Source: Thalassospira mesophila
GTDB taxonomy: Bacteria > Pseudomonadota > Alphaproteobacteria > Rhodospirillales > Thalassospiraceae
Assembly (NCBI RefSeq): GCF_002115755.1
Contig: NZ_JFKA01000001.1
Coordinates: 620,001-684,000 of the forward strand
Length of the DNA: 64,000 bases
Reading direction: 5' to 3'
Made by a program: the position numbers and the translations under genes. Below, in pieces: positions 39,601-54,600 of this stretch. The notes beneath the pieces were generated by a model. That model made no database searches, was not told the DNA's origin, and saw only the letters and a program-made list of their open reading frames with translations. How positions within the stretch are numbered: the stretch's first letter is position 1; every line of letters starts with the position of its first letter.

Positions 39601-42600
39601 AAGTGGTGCCAATGTCATGCGCGGCGGGGCTGGCAACGACACCATTAATGCCCTTGGCGGCAATGACAGTGTGTTTGGTGGTGCCGGTAATGACGTGATT
39701 GACGCCGGTGCCGGTGACGACGTGGTTAGCGGTGGCGCCGGGGACGATATTTTGGCCGGGGGGGCCGGCACCGATACGCTTGATTATCGCGATACCGCCG
39801 GTGGTGTGACGGTGGATCTGGCACAGGGTGTTACCAGCGGCGCCGATGGCAATGATACCGTTTCGGGTTTTGAAAATGTAACCGGGTCGGCATTTGACGA
39901 TGCACTGACGGGCGATGGTGCCGATAACTCGCTGTCTGGCGGCGATGGCAACGACGTTTTAACCGGCGGTGCGGGTAATGACGTGCTTGATGGCGGTGCC
40001 GGGAATGACCGTTTCCTGGGCGAAGCCGGCGACGATCTTTATATCGGCGGCGATGGCCATGATGTGCTTGATTACAGTGGTGCCAATGGCGGCCTCAACA
40101 TCAACCTTGCCACCACAACGGCCAGCGGCGGCGACATCGGGCAGGACCGTTTTTCGGGCGTCGAGGAAGTTATCGGGTCGGACTATGCCGATACTTTAAC
40201 CGGCAGTGTGGATGCCGATACCCTTCATGCCGGGGCCGGGGACGATACGCTTCTGGGCGGTTCGGGCAATGATGTGCTGTTTGGCGATGCTGGCGACGAT
40301 TATGTGCGCGGTGGCGCCGGGGCCGACACGATTGATGGTGGGGATGGCATTGATACTGTTGACTATGATGGTGCCACATCGGGTGTAAATGCCAATTTGG
40401 CCACCGGAACGGTCAGTGGCGGTGACACAGATACCCTGCGCAATGTTGAAAATATTACTGGTTCATCTTTTGACGATGTTTTGACCGGCGATGGCGGCAA
40501 CAATATTTTGACCGGTGCGGCAGGTAACGATGTGTTGTCGGGCGGGGCGGGCAATGATGTGCTGCTGGGCGGTACGGGTGCCGATACGCTTTCGGGCGGG
40601 GCGGGTGTTGATACCCTTGATGGCGGTGCCGGTATTGATACCGTCGATACATCGGTGCAGGGTGGCGACCAGATTGTCGATCTGGCGGCAGGAACCGTTA
40701 CCATTAATGGTGAAACCGATAGCCTGACCAACATTGAAAATATCACGACCGGGGCCGGAAACGACATTATTACCGGTGATGCCGGGGCCAATGTCATTAT
40801 GGCCGGTGCGGGCAATGACCAGATTGATGGCGGGGCGGGCATTGATACCGCGTCTTATCGCAATGTGGGCGGGGCCATCACGGCCGATATGTCGGCCGGA
40901 ACGGTCAGCGGCAGCGTTGCCGGAACTGATACGCTTGACAATGTCGAAGTTGTTGAAGGCACGGACTTTGCCGACAGTTTCATTGGCAGCACCGGCAGCG
41001 ATACCTTTATCGGCGGTGCGGGAGATGACTGGTTTGACGGGGGCAGCGGCAATGACCGCCTGACACTGGGCGCGGGCGATGACACGGTTGTGTTTAACCC
41101 CGGTGACGGCAACGACACCATTACCGATTTCGACGCCAGCGGCGATGTGATCGACCTGACATCCTTTAATATTGGCGGGTTTGATGCCCTGAAATCGCTG
41201 TTTGGTACCGACGCCAATGGCAATTTGACCATCAGCCTGAACGGCACCGACCACATTACCCTGTTAAATGTTGACCCCGCGAATTTGAGCGCAGCCAATT
41301 TCAAGGGTGTGGATGTTCAACTGGGCACCGAAAATGCCGATGACCTGACCGGGACCGGCGGCGACGATATTATCAATGCTCTGGGCGGCGATGACAGCGT
41401 TGCGGGTGGGCTGGGCAATGACCGTATTATTGGCGGCGCAGGCAACGACATGCTGGATGGCGGGGCGGGGGATGACACCCTTGCCGGGGGCCAGGGCAAC
41501 GACGATTTGCGCGGTGGTGATGGCATCGATACCGCTGATTATTCTAACGAAAGCAGCGGCATTTCGGCCGACCTTGCGCAAGACACCGTTACCGGTGGCG
41601 ATGGGGCCGATACCCTTGACGGCATTGAAAATGTCACCGGCACCCTGTTTGACGACGTTTTGCGGGGCGATGCCGGAAATAACGTTCTGACCGGTCTTTC
41701 GGGCGATGATGTGCTGGAAGGCGGGGCGGGCGACGACACCCTTTTGGGCGGCGATGGCAGCGACACGGTGGATTATTCGTCCGCCACCACTGGCACGCAT
41801 ATCGACCTTGATCGCGGCGAAGCAACCGGGCAGGGCACCGATAGCCTTGACAGCATTGAAAACGTCATCGGTTCCGATTTCAACGACGTGATCACAGGAA
41901 CCGAGGCCGACAATACGATAAATGCGGGCGGCGGTAACGACGCCATTGATACCGGCGACGGCAACGATTTGATTGATGCCGGAAGCGGGGCGGATGAAAT
42001 TAATGCCGGTGCCGGGAATGACACCATTCTGGGTGGTTCAGGCGACGACGCCATTGATGCCGGTGATGGCAACGACGTTTTGCGCGGCGGCGAAGGCGAC
42101 GACGTTCTTCAGGGCAATGACGGGCAAGACTGGATTTACGGCGATGCGGGCGACGACATCCTTGACGGGGGTGATGGCAACCAGGACGTTGCCGATTATT
42201 CCGAAGTCGATGGAGCGGTTGTTGTTGACCTGATTAATCAATATGCCAGCGGGGCGGCGGGCAACGATATTGTGCGCAATATCGAACATGTTATTGGCAC
42301 CGACTATGCCGACACCCTGATTGGCAGTGATGGTGTCACCACGCTGGATGGCGGTGCGGGCAACGATACCCTGATGGGTGGGGCGTCTGATGACGTGATC
42401 ATTACCGGTGATGGCGATGACATGGTTGTTGTCGCGCCGGGGGGTGGCAGCGACAATGTGACCGATTTTGACCCCGAGCATGACAAGATTGATCTCTCCG
42501 CTTACGGCATTGAAACCTATGACGATTTGGCTGATCGCATGTTTGGCGATGCCTCGGGCAATGTGGTTATTTCGCTGGCGCCGGGGGAAAGCCTGACGCT

Positions 42601-45600
42601 GGAAGGCGTTGATATCAGCGACCTTGGACCGGGCAATTTCTATGGCTATGTCACTATCGAAGGTACGGAAAACGACGATATCCTGAATGGCAGCCAGCTT
42701 GACGACGAGATTAATGCGCTGGATGGCAACGATATTATCGATGGTAAAAACGGCGATGACGTTATTAATGCCGGTGCCGGAGATGACACCCTGATCGGTG
42801 GCACGGGCGATGACACCCTGCGCGGCGGCGACGGCAATGATACCGCCGATTATGGCGATACCAATAATGGTGTTTCGGTTGATTTGGGCGCGGGTACCGC
42901 GACCGGGGCCGCAGGCAATGATGTGCTCGACAGCATTGAAAATGCCACTGGTGGTAACGGCAATGACGTTCTGATCGGCGATGGTAACGCCAATATCCTT
43001 GATGGCGGCGCGGGTGACGATACCGTTCTGGGTGCTGGTGGCGACGATACCCTGATGGGTGGCATTGGCAACGATACCCTGTCTTATGACGGGGCCGACG
43101 GCGGTGTTGATGTTGATCTGAGTACAGGCACAGCAGGTGGTGCGGCAGGCAGTGATGTTATTTCCGGGTTTGAAAATGTTGGTGGTTCCGCCTTTAACGA
43201 CACCATAACCGGCAACGCACAGGACAATATCATTTCGGGCGGTGCCGGGGATGATGTGTTGGCCGGTGGTGCGGGCAATGACACGGTTTTGGGTGGCGAT
43301 GGTAACGACACGCTCAGTGCCGGTGCCGGGAACGACACCCTGGCCGGTGGTGCTGGCCAGGACATGGCCGATTATAGCGACCGCGCTGGCCCGGTGGTGG
43401 TTGACCTTGCCGATGGCACGGCGCAAAGCGCGCAGGGTAATGACAGCCTTAGCGACATTGAAGGGGCAACCGGCGGTGCGGGCGACGATACGCTGGCCGG
43501 TTCGGATGGCGACAATATTCTGGTTGGCGGCGCGGGCGATGACAGCCTGTTGGGCCGTGATGGCAACGATACGCTGGCAGGTGGGCTGGGTTCTGACCTG
43601 ATCGACGGCGGTGCCGGTGATGACGTTCTGCATTTTGAAACCGATAGTGTTGGCGATGCCAGTGACACCACCGATAATGTTGGTAGCCCGACCAGTGTTG
43701 GAACCGGCGAAATAGCCGATATTTCCGGCAAAAATCTGTCATCGGACAGCTTTGTTGGGGGTGATGGCGTTGACACGCTGGTGGCGGGCGATGGCGATGA
43801 CGCCATCATTCTCGATCAGGACCACGCCATTGGCGGCGCGGATCAGCCCTCGCTTGTCGATATTGAAAATATTCAGGCCGGTGGCGGCGACGACGTTGTT
43901 GATCTGACCAGCGAAAAATTCAGCTATGGCGATGTCACCATTGATGGTGGCGATGGCAACGACACCCTGTGGGCCAATGACGGCAACGATGTTATTTCCG
44001 GCGGTGCCGGCGATGATAATATTCGCGGTGGTGCAGGCGACGACACCATTGATGGCGGCGCTGGCAATGACACCATCAGCGGTGGCGAGGGTGCCGACAC
44101 GTTGCAGGGCGGTGCCGGTGACGACAGCCTTTCCGGTGGTGCCGATGCCGACACGCTTTCGGGCGGTGCGGGCAATGATGTGCTGGATGGTGGCGCTGGC
44201 GATGATGTGATCGACGGCGGCGACGGCCTTGATACGTTACTGGGCGGTGCGGGTGATGACAGCCTTTCCGGTGGTGCTGATGCCGATACGCTTTCGGGCG
44301 ATGTTGGCAATGACGTGCTGGATGGTGGCGCTGGTGACGATGTAATCGACGGCGGCGATGGCGTTGATACGTTACTGGGCGGTGCAGGTGATGACAGCCT
44401 TTCCGGTGGAGCCGATGCCGACACGCTTTCGGGCGATGTTGGCAATGACGTGCTGGATGGCGGCGCTGGCGATGATGTGATCGACGGCGGCGATGGTGCC
44501 GATACCTTGCTGGGCGGTGCGGGTGATGACAGCCTTTCCGGTGGTGCCGATGCCGATACGCTTTCGGGCGATGTTGGCAATGACGTGCTGGATGGTGGCG
44601 CTGGTGACGATGTAATCGACGGCGGCGATGGCGTTGATACGTTACTGGGCGGTGCAGGTGATGACAGCCTTTCCGGTGGAGCCGATGCCGACACGCTTTC
44701 GGGCGATGTTGGCAATGACGTGCTGGATGGCGGCGCTGGCGATGATGTGATCGACGGCGGCGATGGTGCCGATACCTTGCTGGGCGGTGCGGGTGATGAC
44801 AGCCTTTCCGGTGGTGCCGATGCCGATACGCTTTCGGGCGATGTTGGCAATGACGTGCTGGATGGTGGCGCTGGCGATGATGTGATCGACGGCGGCGATG
44901 GTGCCGATACCTTGCTGGGCGGTGCGGGTGATGACAGCCTTTCCGGTGGTGCCGATGCCGATACGCTTTCGGGCGATGTTGGCAATGACGTGCTGGATGG
45001 TGGTGCTGGGGACGATGTGATCGACGGCGGCGACGGCGTTGATACCTTGCTGGGCGGTGCGGGTGACGACAGCCTTTCAGGCGGTGCCGATGCCGATACG
45101 CTTTCGGGTGGTGATGGCAATGACGTGCTCGATGGTGGCGCTGGTAACGACGTGATCGACGGCGGGACCGGCGATGACGTGGTGCGTGCCGGTGCGGGCG
45201 ATGATGTATTGTCGGGTGGTGCGGGGACCGATACCCTTGATATGTCTGGTGCCAATGGGGCTCAGATTGATCTGGCAAATGGCACGGCAACATCCGATGC
45301 GACCGGAACCGACAGCATTGACGGTTTTGAAAACGTTACCGCAACCGAGGGCGACGACACCGTTATTGGCAATGATGACGCCAACCTGATCGATGCCGGT
45401 GCGGGCAACGATACCATTTCAGCCGGTGCCGGCGATGACAACGTCATTGCCGGAAGCGGCGATGACACCGTGGCAATTGACGCCGGGAACGATACCCTTG
45501 AGGGCGGCGATGGCACTGATACCCTTGATCTTTCCGGCACCGAGGGCGGTGTTACTGTTGACCTTGCGGCGGGCACGGCGAGCGGGGATCAGACCGGATC

Positions 45601-48600
45601 GGACAGCGTTAGCGGCTTTGAAAACATTACGGGTTCCAATGCTAACGATCAACTGGCTGGCGATGCCGGGGCCAACACCATTGATGGTGGTGCGGGCAAC
45701 GACATGATTGCCGGTGGGGCTGGCGATGATGTGCTGGCGGGCGGTGCCGGTGACGACACGATTGACGCCGGAAGCGGTAATGACGTGGTGTCGGGCGGTG
45801 CGGGCAATGACACATTTGTCTTTGCCGATGGCACCGACCACGATGTTGTCAGTGACTTCACCCCGGGGCAGGATGTTATTTCCCTGCCCGACAGCAACAT
45901 TACCACCTGGACAGATTTGCAGCCGCTTTTGGGCAGCAACGATGCCGGGGATGCGATTATTAACCTGCCGCAGGGCGGCACGGTGACTTTGCAGGGCGTT
46001 TCGCTGGAACAGCTTGGCCCCGACCAGTTCGACGGTGTGCAAAATGTGGGTACGCCGGGCGACGACACCCTGACCGGCACCGATGGCGACGACAGTTTTG
46101 AAACCATTGGCGGGAACGACACGGTTAGTGCGGGTGCAGGCAACGATACCGTGGCTGGCGGCAGCGGCGATGACACCCTTGATGGTGGCAGCGGCGACGA
46201 TGTGCTTGATGGCGGCGACGATGCCGACCACCTGAGCGGCGGCACCGGGACCGATACCCTTTCGGGCGGTGCGGGCGATGATGTGTTGCAGTTTGGTGCT
46301 GACACACAGGGCCAGACGGGCGATCAGACCGACCACGCCGGAAGCCCGGGATTGCCGGGAACCGGCGCGATTGCCGATCTTGATGGTAAAGGCCTCAGTG
46401 ACGACAGTTTTGATGGCGGCAGCGGCAGCGATACCCTGTTGGGTACCTCGGGCGATGACGCGATTATTCTTGATGGTGACCATGCCGGGGGGGGCGATGC
46501 CCCGGCCCTAAGTGATATTGAAGTGATTGATGCTGGTGATGGCAACGACGTTGTTGACCTGACCAGCGGGCAATATGCCTATGGCGACACCACGATTGAT
46601 GGCGGTGCGGGCGACGATACCTTGTGGGGCAATGCGGGCAACGACACCCTTTGGGGGGGTGCCGGTAATGACGCGCTAAATGGTGGTGCAGGCAATGACG
46701 TGGTTGACGGCGGTGCCGGAAACGACACGCTGGTTGCCAGTGCTGGCGATGATACCCTTGCGGGCGGCGATGGCACCGATACGCTTGATATGGCGGCGGC
46801 CAACGGGGCGACGGTCAACCTGGCAACAGGCACCGCGTCTTCGGGGGCGACTGGCAATGATCAGCTTTCCGGGATTGAAAATGTTAGCGGGTCTGCCGGT
46901 AACGACGCCCTGACCGGCAATGACGGGGCCAACAGCCTTGCCGGGCTGGCGGGCGATGACGTGATGGATGGCGGTGCGGGCAACGACGTGATCGATGCCG
47001 GTGCAGGCGATGATACGGTTGTCGCCGGTGCTGGTGATGATCAGTTAATTGGCGGGGATGGTTCCGATACCCTTGATATGACCGGTGCCGGTCAGGCCAA
47101 TGTTGATTTGGCTGCCGGAACCGCCACGGGCGATGCCAGCGGTACAGATACCCTTTCGGGCTTTGAGAACGTAATTGGCTCTGCCGGGGATGATATCATC
47201 GCCGGGGCGGATGGCGATAACGTTATTGATGCCGGTGCAGGCAATGACAGCGTTGTTGCCGGGGCCGGAAACGATACGGTTGATGGCGGTACGGGCAACG
47301 ATATTATTGATGGTGGCACTGGCGACGATCTTTTGTCCGGTGGCGCTGGCAATGATAGCCTGCTGGGTGGTTTGGGCGATGATACCCTTGCCGGGGACGC
47401 CGGAAATGATGTTCTTGATGGCGGCGCAGGCAATGACCAGCTTTCGGGCGGTGACGGCGTTGACACTCTGCTGGGTGGGGCCGGTAATGACAGCCTTTCG
47501 GGTGGAAATGATGCCGACACGCTTTCGGGCGGTGCTGGTAACGATATTCTCGATGGTGGCGCAGGCAACGACCAGCTTTCGGGCGGCGACGGCGTTGATA
47601 CCCTGTCGGGTGGTGCCGGGGATGACGTGCTTGACGGTGGCGCAGGCAACGACCTGATCAGCGGCGGCGACGGTGCCGATACCTTGTTGGGTGGGGCTGG
47701 CGACGACAGCCTTTCGGGTGGTGCCGGTAATGATGTGATTAACGCCGGTGCGGGCAACGACATTGTTGATGGCGGGGCCGGGGCCGATACGCTGGTCGTT
47801 ACTGATGGCACAGATCACGATGTGGTAAACGGCTTTAGCGTTGGCGAAGACGTTATTTCCCTGCCTGATGTCAATGTTTCAAGCTGGACCTTGTTGCAGC
47901 CCTATCTGGGTGAGAACGACAATGGCGATGCGGTTATTACTTTGCCGCAAGGCGGTACGATTACCCTGACCGGTGTAGCCCTTGCCGATTTGAATGCCGA
48001 TGCCTTTGACGGTGTGGAAAATGTTGCCACCGATGGTGACGATACTCTTGGCGGTGGTGATGGCGACGACACGATTGATGCCGGTGCCGGTAACGACACC
48101 CTGACCGGTGGCGATGGCAACGACACGCTGGGCGGTGGTGCCGGAGACGACAGCCTTGATGGCGGTGCGGGAGACGACAGCCTTGGCGGCGGTGATGGTG
48201 CCGATACGCTGGGCGGTGGTGATGGCGATGACACCATCGATGGCGGCAGCGGCGACGATGTGATTTCGGGCGGCGATGGCGAGGACACACTGGGCGGCGG
48301 CGAAGGCCGCGATACCGTACTGGGCGGTGCCGGTGATGATACATTGCATTTTGAAGCTGACCAGACTGGCACGACCACAGACAGTACCAACAATGTTGGC
48401 AGCCCCGGCGTTGCCGGTACTGGCGATGTGGCATCGCTGAATGGTGCCGGGCTTAGCGACGATGTGTTTGATGGCGGCGATGGCATTGATACCCTGCAAG
48501 GGACCAATGGCAAGGACGCCGTTATTCTTGATGATAATCATGCCAGTACCAGCACTGGTACGCCGGGTATTGTTGACGTTGAGGTTATCAATACCGGTGC

Positions 48601-51600
48601 AGGCGACGACGTTGTCGATTTAACATCAACCCGGTTTGGTTATGGCGATGTTACGGTTGATGGCGGCAGCGGCGACGATACCCTTTGGACCAATCAGGGC
48701 GACGACACCATTATCGCCGGGGATGGCAATGATGCCGCGCATGGCGGTGCCGGGAACGACGTTATTTCGGGTGGTGCGGGGAATGACCGCCTTGATGGCG
48801 GCACTGGCGACGACATCATTGATGGCGGCATCGGCAACGATAGCCTTGCCGGTGGCGATGGCAATGACAGCCTGAGCGGCGGCGAAGGCAACGACACCCT
48901 AGACGGTGGTGCGGGAAATGATCGTCTTTCGGGCGGTGCCGGAAATGACGTGATTGCCGATGGCGCGGGCAATGACACGGTTTCGGCCGGTGATGGCAAC
49001 GATACGTTGCTGGCCGGTGCGGGCGATGACGTGCTGGCGGGCGATGGCGGGTTTGACACCCTTGATATGTCGCAGGCGCAATCGGGGGCGACGGTTAACC
49101 TGCAAGATGGCACGGCGGTTTCAGCGCAAACTGGTAGCGATACCCTAAGCGGAATTGAAAACGTAACCGGTGGTGCCGGGCGCGATTACATTACCGGTAA
49201 CGATGTTGGCAACCGTCTGGATGGCGGGGCCGGACATGACGTGATAACCGGTGGTACCGGGGCCGACCATTTGATCGGTGGCAGCGGCAATGACGTGCTT
49301 GATGGTGCCGCAGGCAATGACAGCATTGATGCCGGAACTGGCGATGACTGGGTTTATGCCGGTGCAGGCGACGATATTCTAAACGGCGATGCCGGGATCG
49401 ATACGCTGGATATGAGCCGGGCCATTGGCGCTGTCACGGTTGATCTGGCCGCAGGCACAGCAAACAGCGGTTCTACTGGCAATGATGCGGTTTCCGGGTT
49501 TGAAAATGTAGTTGGCGGGGCGGGCAACGATACCCTGCTTGGCAGCAATGGCGACAATTCGCTGGCTGGTGGCGCGGGTAATGACCTGCTGGATGGTGGC
49601 CTTGGCAACGATACATTAACCGGTGGTGCCGGTAACGATGTGTTCCGTTTTGCCGACGGCGTTAATAACGATGTGGTCACCGATTTCACCCACGGTCAGG
49701 ATACCATTTCCCTGCCCGACAGTGGCTATATCAGCTGGACGCAATTGCGCGAACAGATGGTCGATGACGGGCATGGTAACACCATTATCAGCCTGCCTGC
49801 CGGTGGTACGGTGACGCTTCAGGGTGTGGCGCTTGGCACGCTGGGCGCGGATGATTTTGTCGGTGTTGCCGATGGTGGCACCGCCTATGACGACAACCTT
49901 GCCGGTGGCGAGGGCGACGATGTTATCGACGGGCTGGACGGCAACGACACCATTGCAGGCGGTGCCGGTGACGATACCCTGTCGGGCGATGGCGGCAATG
50001 ATACGTTATCGGGTGGTACAGGCGACGACACCCTTGCCGGTGGCGATGGCAATGACAGCCTTGGCGGCGATGCCGGTAACGACAGCCTTGCCGGTGGTGC
50101 AGGCGACGACAGCCTTGCCGGTGGCACAGGGGATGACAGCCTGAGCGGTGGCGAAGGCAACGACACGCTGGGCGGCGGCGATGGCACCGATCAGGTTGAT
50201 GGTGGTGCCGGTGATGACGTGCTGCAATTTAATGCCGATGATCAGGCCGCAACGGGCACAACCACGCAAAACGATGGCAGCCCGGGTGTCAGTGGCACTG
50301 GTGATGTCGCCGATATTGGCAACCATGCCATTTCGGCTGACAGCTTTATCGGTGGCGATGGCAACGATACCCTGCAATTATCTGACGGCAATGACGCACT
50401 GGTGCTGGATGGTGCCAAACTGGGGCTGGGCGGCGAAGGTGCCACCGAAACCCGCAGCTTTGGCCTGACCGACCAGTCTACCCCCGATCACGTACAATCG
50501 GCATGGTCGGGTGCGGGGCTTTATGCCTATGATTTTGGCGTGCCGGTGACCGATGAAAACGGCAAGCTGAACCTGACGGCGGGTACTGATACCATTTCTT
50601 ATGACGGCAACGGCATTGGCAATAATGGCGGCAGCCCGGCGGGCAGCCAGATCAACCACAACGGTCAGACCGGCCAAAGCGAAAGCATCGTTGTTGATCT
50701 GGGCGCGGATTCTGTTCGTGCCACCATTCAGGTTTCCAACATGCTTAAAGGGGAATCCGGTGGTGAAACCGGTAGCTGGCAGGCATTTGATGCCGATGGC
50801 AACCTGGTTGCCACGGGGGATCTGAACGCCGATACCATCGATTATACCAGCGGCGATGTTGGCACGGCCGAAATTTCCGTGCTTGATGCCAGCGGCAACC
50901 CGGTTTCCTTCCGTTACCTGTCCTTTGCTGCCGAACCTTATGGCGATGGCAGCCAGGGCAGCGACAGCAGCGATTATTTCCTGCGCTCCATCAGCTTTGA
51001 TGCCGTAACCGAAGCCCCGGCAGGTGCGCAGATTGACGGCATTGAAACCATTGCCGCAGGTAATGGCAATGACGTGGTCGATTTGACCAGCGACCATTTG
51101 ACCTATGGCGATGTCGTGATCGATGGCGGCAATGGCAATGATACCCTGTGGGCCAATGCCGGGGACGACACCCTTCTGGGCGGCAACGGCAATGACGACC
51201 TTTATGGTGGTGCGGGCAACGATACGCTTGATGGCGGGTCGGGCACCGATATGCTCGATGGCGCATCGGGCAATGATTACCTGATTGGCGGCGTGGGGGC
51301 CGATACCCTGCGCGGTGGTTTGGGCGACGATACCATCTATGGCGGCGGCGATGTTGATACCGTGCTGTTTGACGATGCTATTTCGGGCGTAAATGTTGAC
51401 CTGTCGGCCAATACCGCCACCGGCGGGGCGGGCAACGACATATTGCAATATGTTGAAAACGTTGTCGGCTCTGATTTCAACGATACGATTACCGGTAATG
51501 CCTCGGCCAATATCCTGACCGGCGGTGCAGGCGATGATACCCTTTCGGGCGGGGCTGGCAATGACAGCCTGATTGGTGGCGAAGGCCGCGATACAGCCGA

Positions 51601-54600
51601 TTACAGCACATCGACCAGCCCTGTTGTGGTTAGCCTTGCCACGGGCACAGCCCAGATCGGCAGCAATGAAACCGACCGTCTGTCCTCGATCGAGGATGTC
51701 ATTGGCTCGGCCAAGGACGATGTTATCGCCGGGAATGCGGGCGATAACCTGCTCGATGGCGGGGTGGGCAATGACCAGCTAAGCGGCGGCGACGGCGCCG
51801 ATACCTTGCTCGGTGGGGCAGGCAACGACACCCTGAAAGGCGGCGACGGTGCCGACATTCTTTCGGGGGGCGATGGCTCCGATACCCTTGCCGGAGGTGC
51901 GGGTAACGATACGCTTTCGGGCGATGCCGGGAACGACGTGATCGACGGTGGCGATGGCAACGATACGTTGCTGGGCGGCGAGGGTGCCGATACCCTGATA
52001 GCCGGTGCCGGTGATGACATTGTTGATGGCGGGGCCGGGGCCGATACCCTGATATTTGCCGATGGCACGGACCATGACGTGGTGCGGGGCTTTGATATCA
52101 GCGAAGACCACATTTCCCTGACCGACCTTGATGTGGGTAGCTGGTCAGAACTTAAGGGCATGCTCGCCGACGATGCGAATGGCAATGCGGTGATTACCCT
52201 GCCGCAAGGGGGCACGATTACCCTTGAAGGCATTTCGCTATCACAGCTGGGCGCGGATCAGTTTGACGGCATTGAAAACATTGCCACTGACCTTGACGAT
52301 ACCCTGACCGGGACAGATGGCAATGACGTGATTGACGCCCTTGGCGGTGATGACAGCGTTATGGCCGGTGCGGGCGACGATACCCTTCTGGGCAATAGCG
52401 GCAACGATGTGCTTGATGGTGGTGCCGGGAACGACACCCTTGCAGGCGGCAGCGGCACCGACACGCTGATTGGTGGCGCAGGCGATGATGTGTTGCAGTT
52501 TGCGAGCGATCATACCGGATCGGCCCTTGATGATACCGACCATGCGGGCAGCCCGAATGTTGATGGTACCGGTGTTGGTGTATCGCTTAATGGCATGGCG
52601 CTGTCAGACGATGTTTTTGCCGGTGGTGATGGCATGGATACCCTGACCGGCACAGATGGCAACGATGCCATTATTCTCGATGCGGACCATGCCGGGGGCA
52701 CAGCACAGGCCGGTATTTCGGGCATTGAAGTGATCAATGCCGGTGCTGGCGACGATGTGGTTGACCTGACCAGTTCGCAATATGGTTATGGCGATGTTGT
52801 GGTTGATGGCGGCAGCGGCAACGACGTTTTGTGGACCAATGCGGGCAACGACACCATTTTGGGCGGTGCTGGCAACGACATTACCCACGATGGTGCCGGT
52901 AATGACGTGGTAGATGCCGGTGCGGGCGACGATACCCTGATGGGCAGTGCTGGTGCCGACACCCTGATCGGTGGCGATGGCATTGATACCGTGGATTACA
53001 GCCAGTCGGCCCAGGGTGTGGAAGCCTATCTTGGCGGCACCGATGGCAATGCACGCACCCCGTTAGCGGCGAATGAAGGCCTTAGCGGCGATGCCGCAGG
53101 CGATGTTTTGTCGGGCATTGAACGGGTTATTGCCTCGGCCCATGACGATTACATTTATGGCAACAGCCAGAACAACGTGGTTGATCTGGGCGATGGCAAC
53201 GATGTGTTTGATAATATCGAGGCCGACGCCAGCACCGATACCATCGATGGCGGGCTTGGCAACGACACCATCTGGGTGGGCGATGGCGGCGACACCGTTC
53301 ATGGCGGGGCCGGGAACGATACCCTGTATGGCGAACTGGGCGACGACACCCTGTATGGCGATGCCGGCCGCGATGTTCTTAATGGTGGCGGCGGCAATGA
53401 CAGCCTTGATGGCGGCGTTGGCGACGACACGATGCAAACCGGTTCCGGTGCCGACCATGTTGTTGTGACCAGTACCGATGGCCACAAGCTGGTAACCGAT
53501 TTTAATACCAGCGAAGACAAGGTGTCGCTGGCGGGCGTTGGCATTACCCAATGGTCCGATCTGGCACCGCGCCTGTCCGAGGTCAATGGCAACCTTGTCA
53601 TTGATCTGGGTGAAAATGGCTCGCTCACCCTTCAGGGTGTGCATCTGCGCGATATTGGTGCCGATACATTTGAAGATGTTGACGGCTTTGTTGGGGCCAC
53701 CCCGTATGACGATGTTTTGTCGGGTACAACCGCAGGCGATTATATTGATGCGCTGGCCGGGGACGATGTTGTTGAAGGCGGTGCCGGTGACGACACCCTG
53801 ATCGGCAATGACGGCAATGACCAGATTTCGGGTGGTTCTGGCGACGATACCATTCTGGGCGGTAATCAGGACGACGTGCTCGATGGCGGGTCAGGCGATG
53901 ACTGGATCGACGGTCAAGACGGCGAAGATGTTATTTCCGGCGGCGATGGCAACGATTCGCTGTTTGGCGGTGCCGGCGATGACGTGATCGACGGTGAAGG
54001 CGGGCAGGATTACCTTGATGGTAAAGAAGGCAACGACCATTTGATGGGCGGGGCCGAAATTGACACCATTTTCGGTTCTGGCGGCAATGACTGGATCGAA
54101 GCTGGCGATGGCGACGATGTGGTGTCGGGCGGCGACAATGAAGATTTGGTCTTTGGCGGGGCCGGAAACGATACCCTGTCGGGCGATAGCGGCAATGACA
54201 CCATTGAAGGCGGGGCTGGCAACGACATTATCACCGGCGGTGATGGCAATGACCTGCTGGCGGGTGACTGGAACAATGGTGGCGGGGATGACACCCTTTC
54301 AGGCGGGAATGGCGACGATACCCTGTGGGGCGGCGATGGCAACGACACCTTGAGCGGTGATGCCGGAAATGATTATTTGCTGGGTGCCGATGGCAATGAC
54401 ACGCTGGATGGCGGTGCAGGCAACGACACCTTTACCGGCGGCGCTGGCGACGACACCATCCTTGTTTCGGACAATGCCGGGAACAAGGTCGTTACCGATT
54501 TCGCCATTGGCCACGATAAAATCTCGCTTGCCGCAATGGGCATTACCGACTGGTCAGATCTTGCCAGCCACATGTCGCAGGTTGGCAACGATGTTGTGAT

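Noticed and set aside
44093..45172. CRISPR-like regular repeats
   Set aside because: The period is an exact multiple of 27 bp, there are no unique spacers, and the repeats encode RTX nonapeptides in one frame. The same applies to the repeat at 31.7-33.4 kb.
43924..45255. Long minus-strand ORF of 443 codons (and a 405-codon frame at 44076-45293) opposite the RTX gene
   Set aside because: The translations are low-complexity Ser/Pro or His/Arg strings that mirror the 27-bp nonapeptide periodicity. They have no start signals; they are shadows of the repeats, as are the other long antisense frames between 31 and 56 kb.
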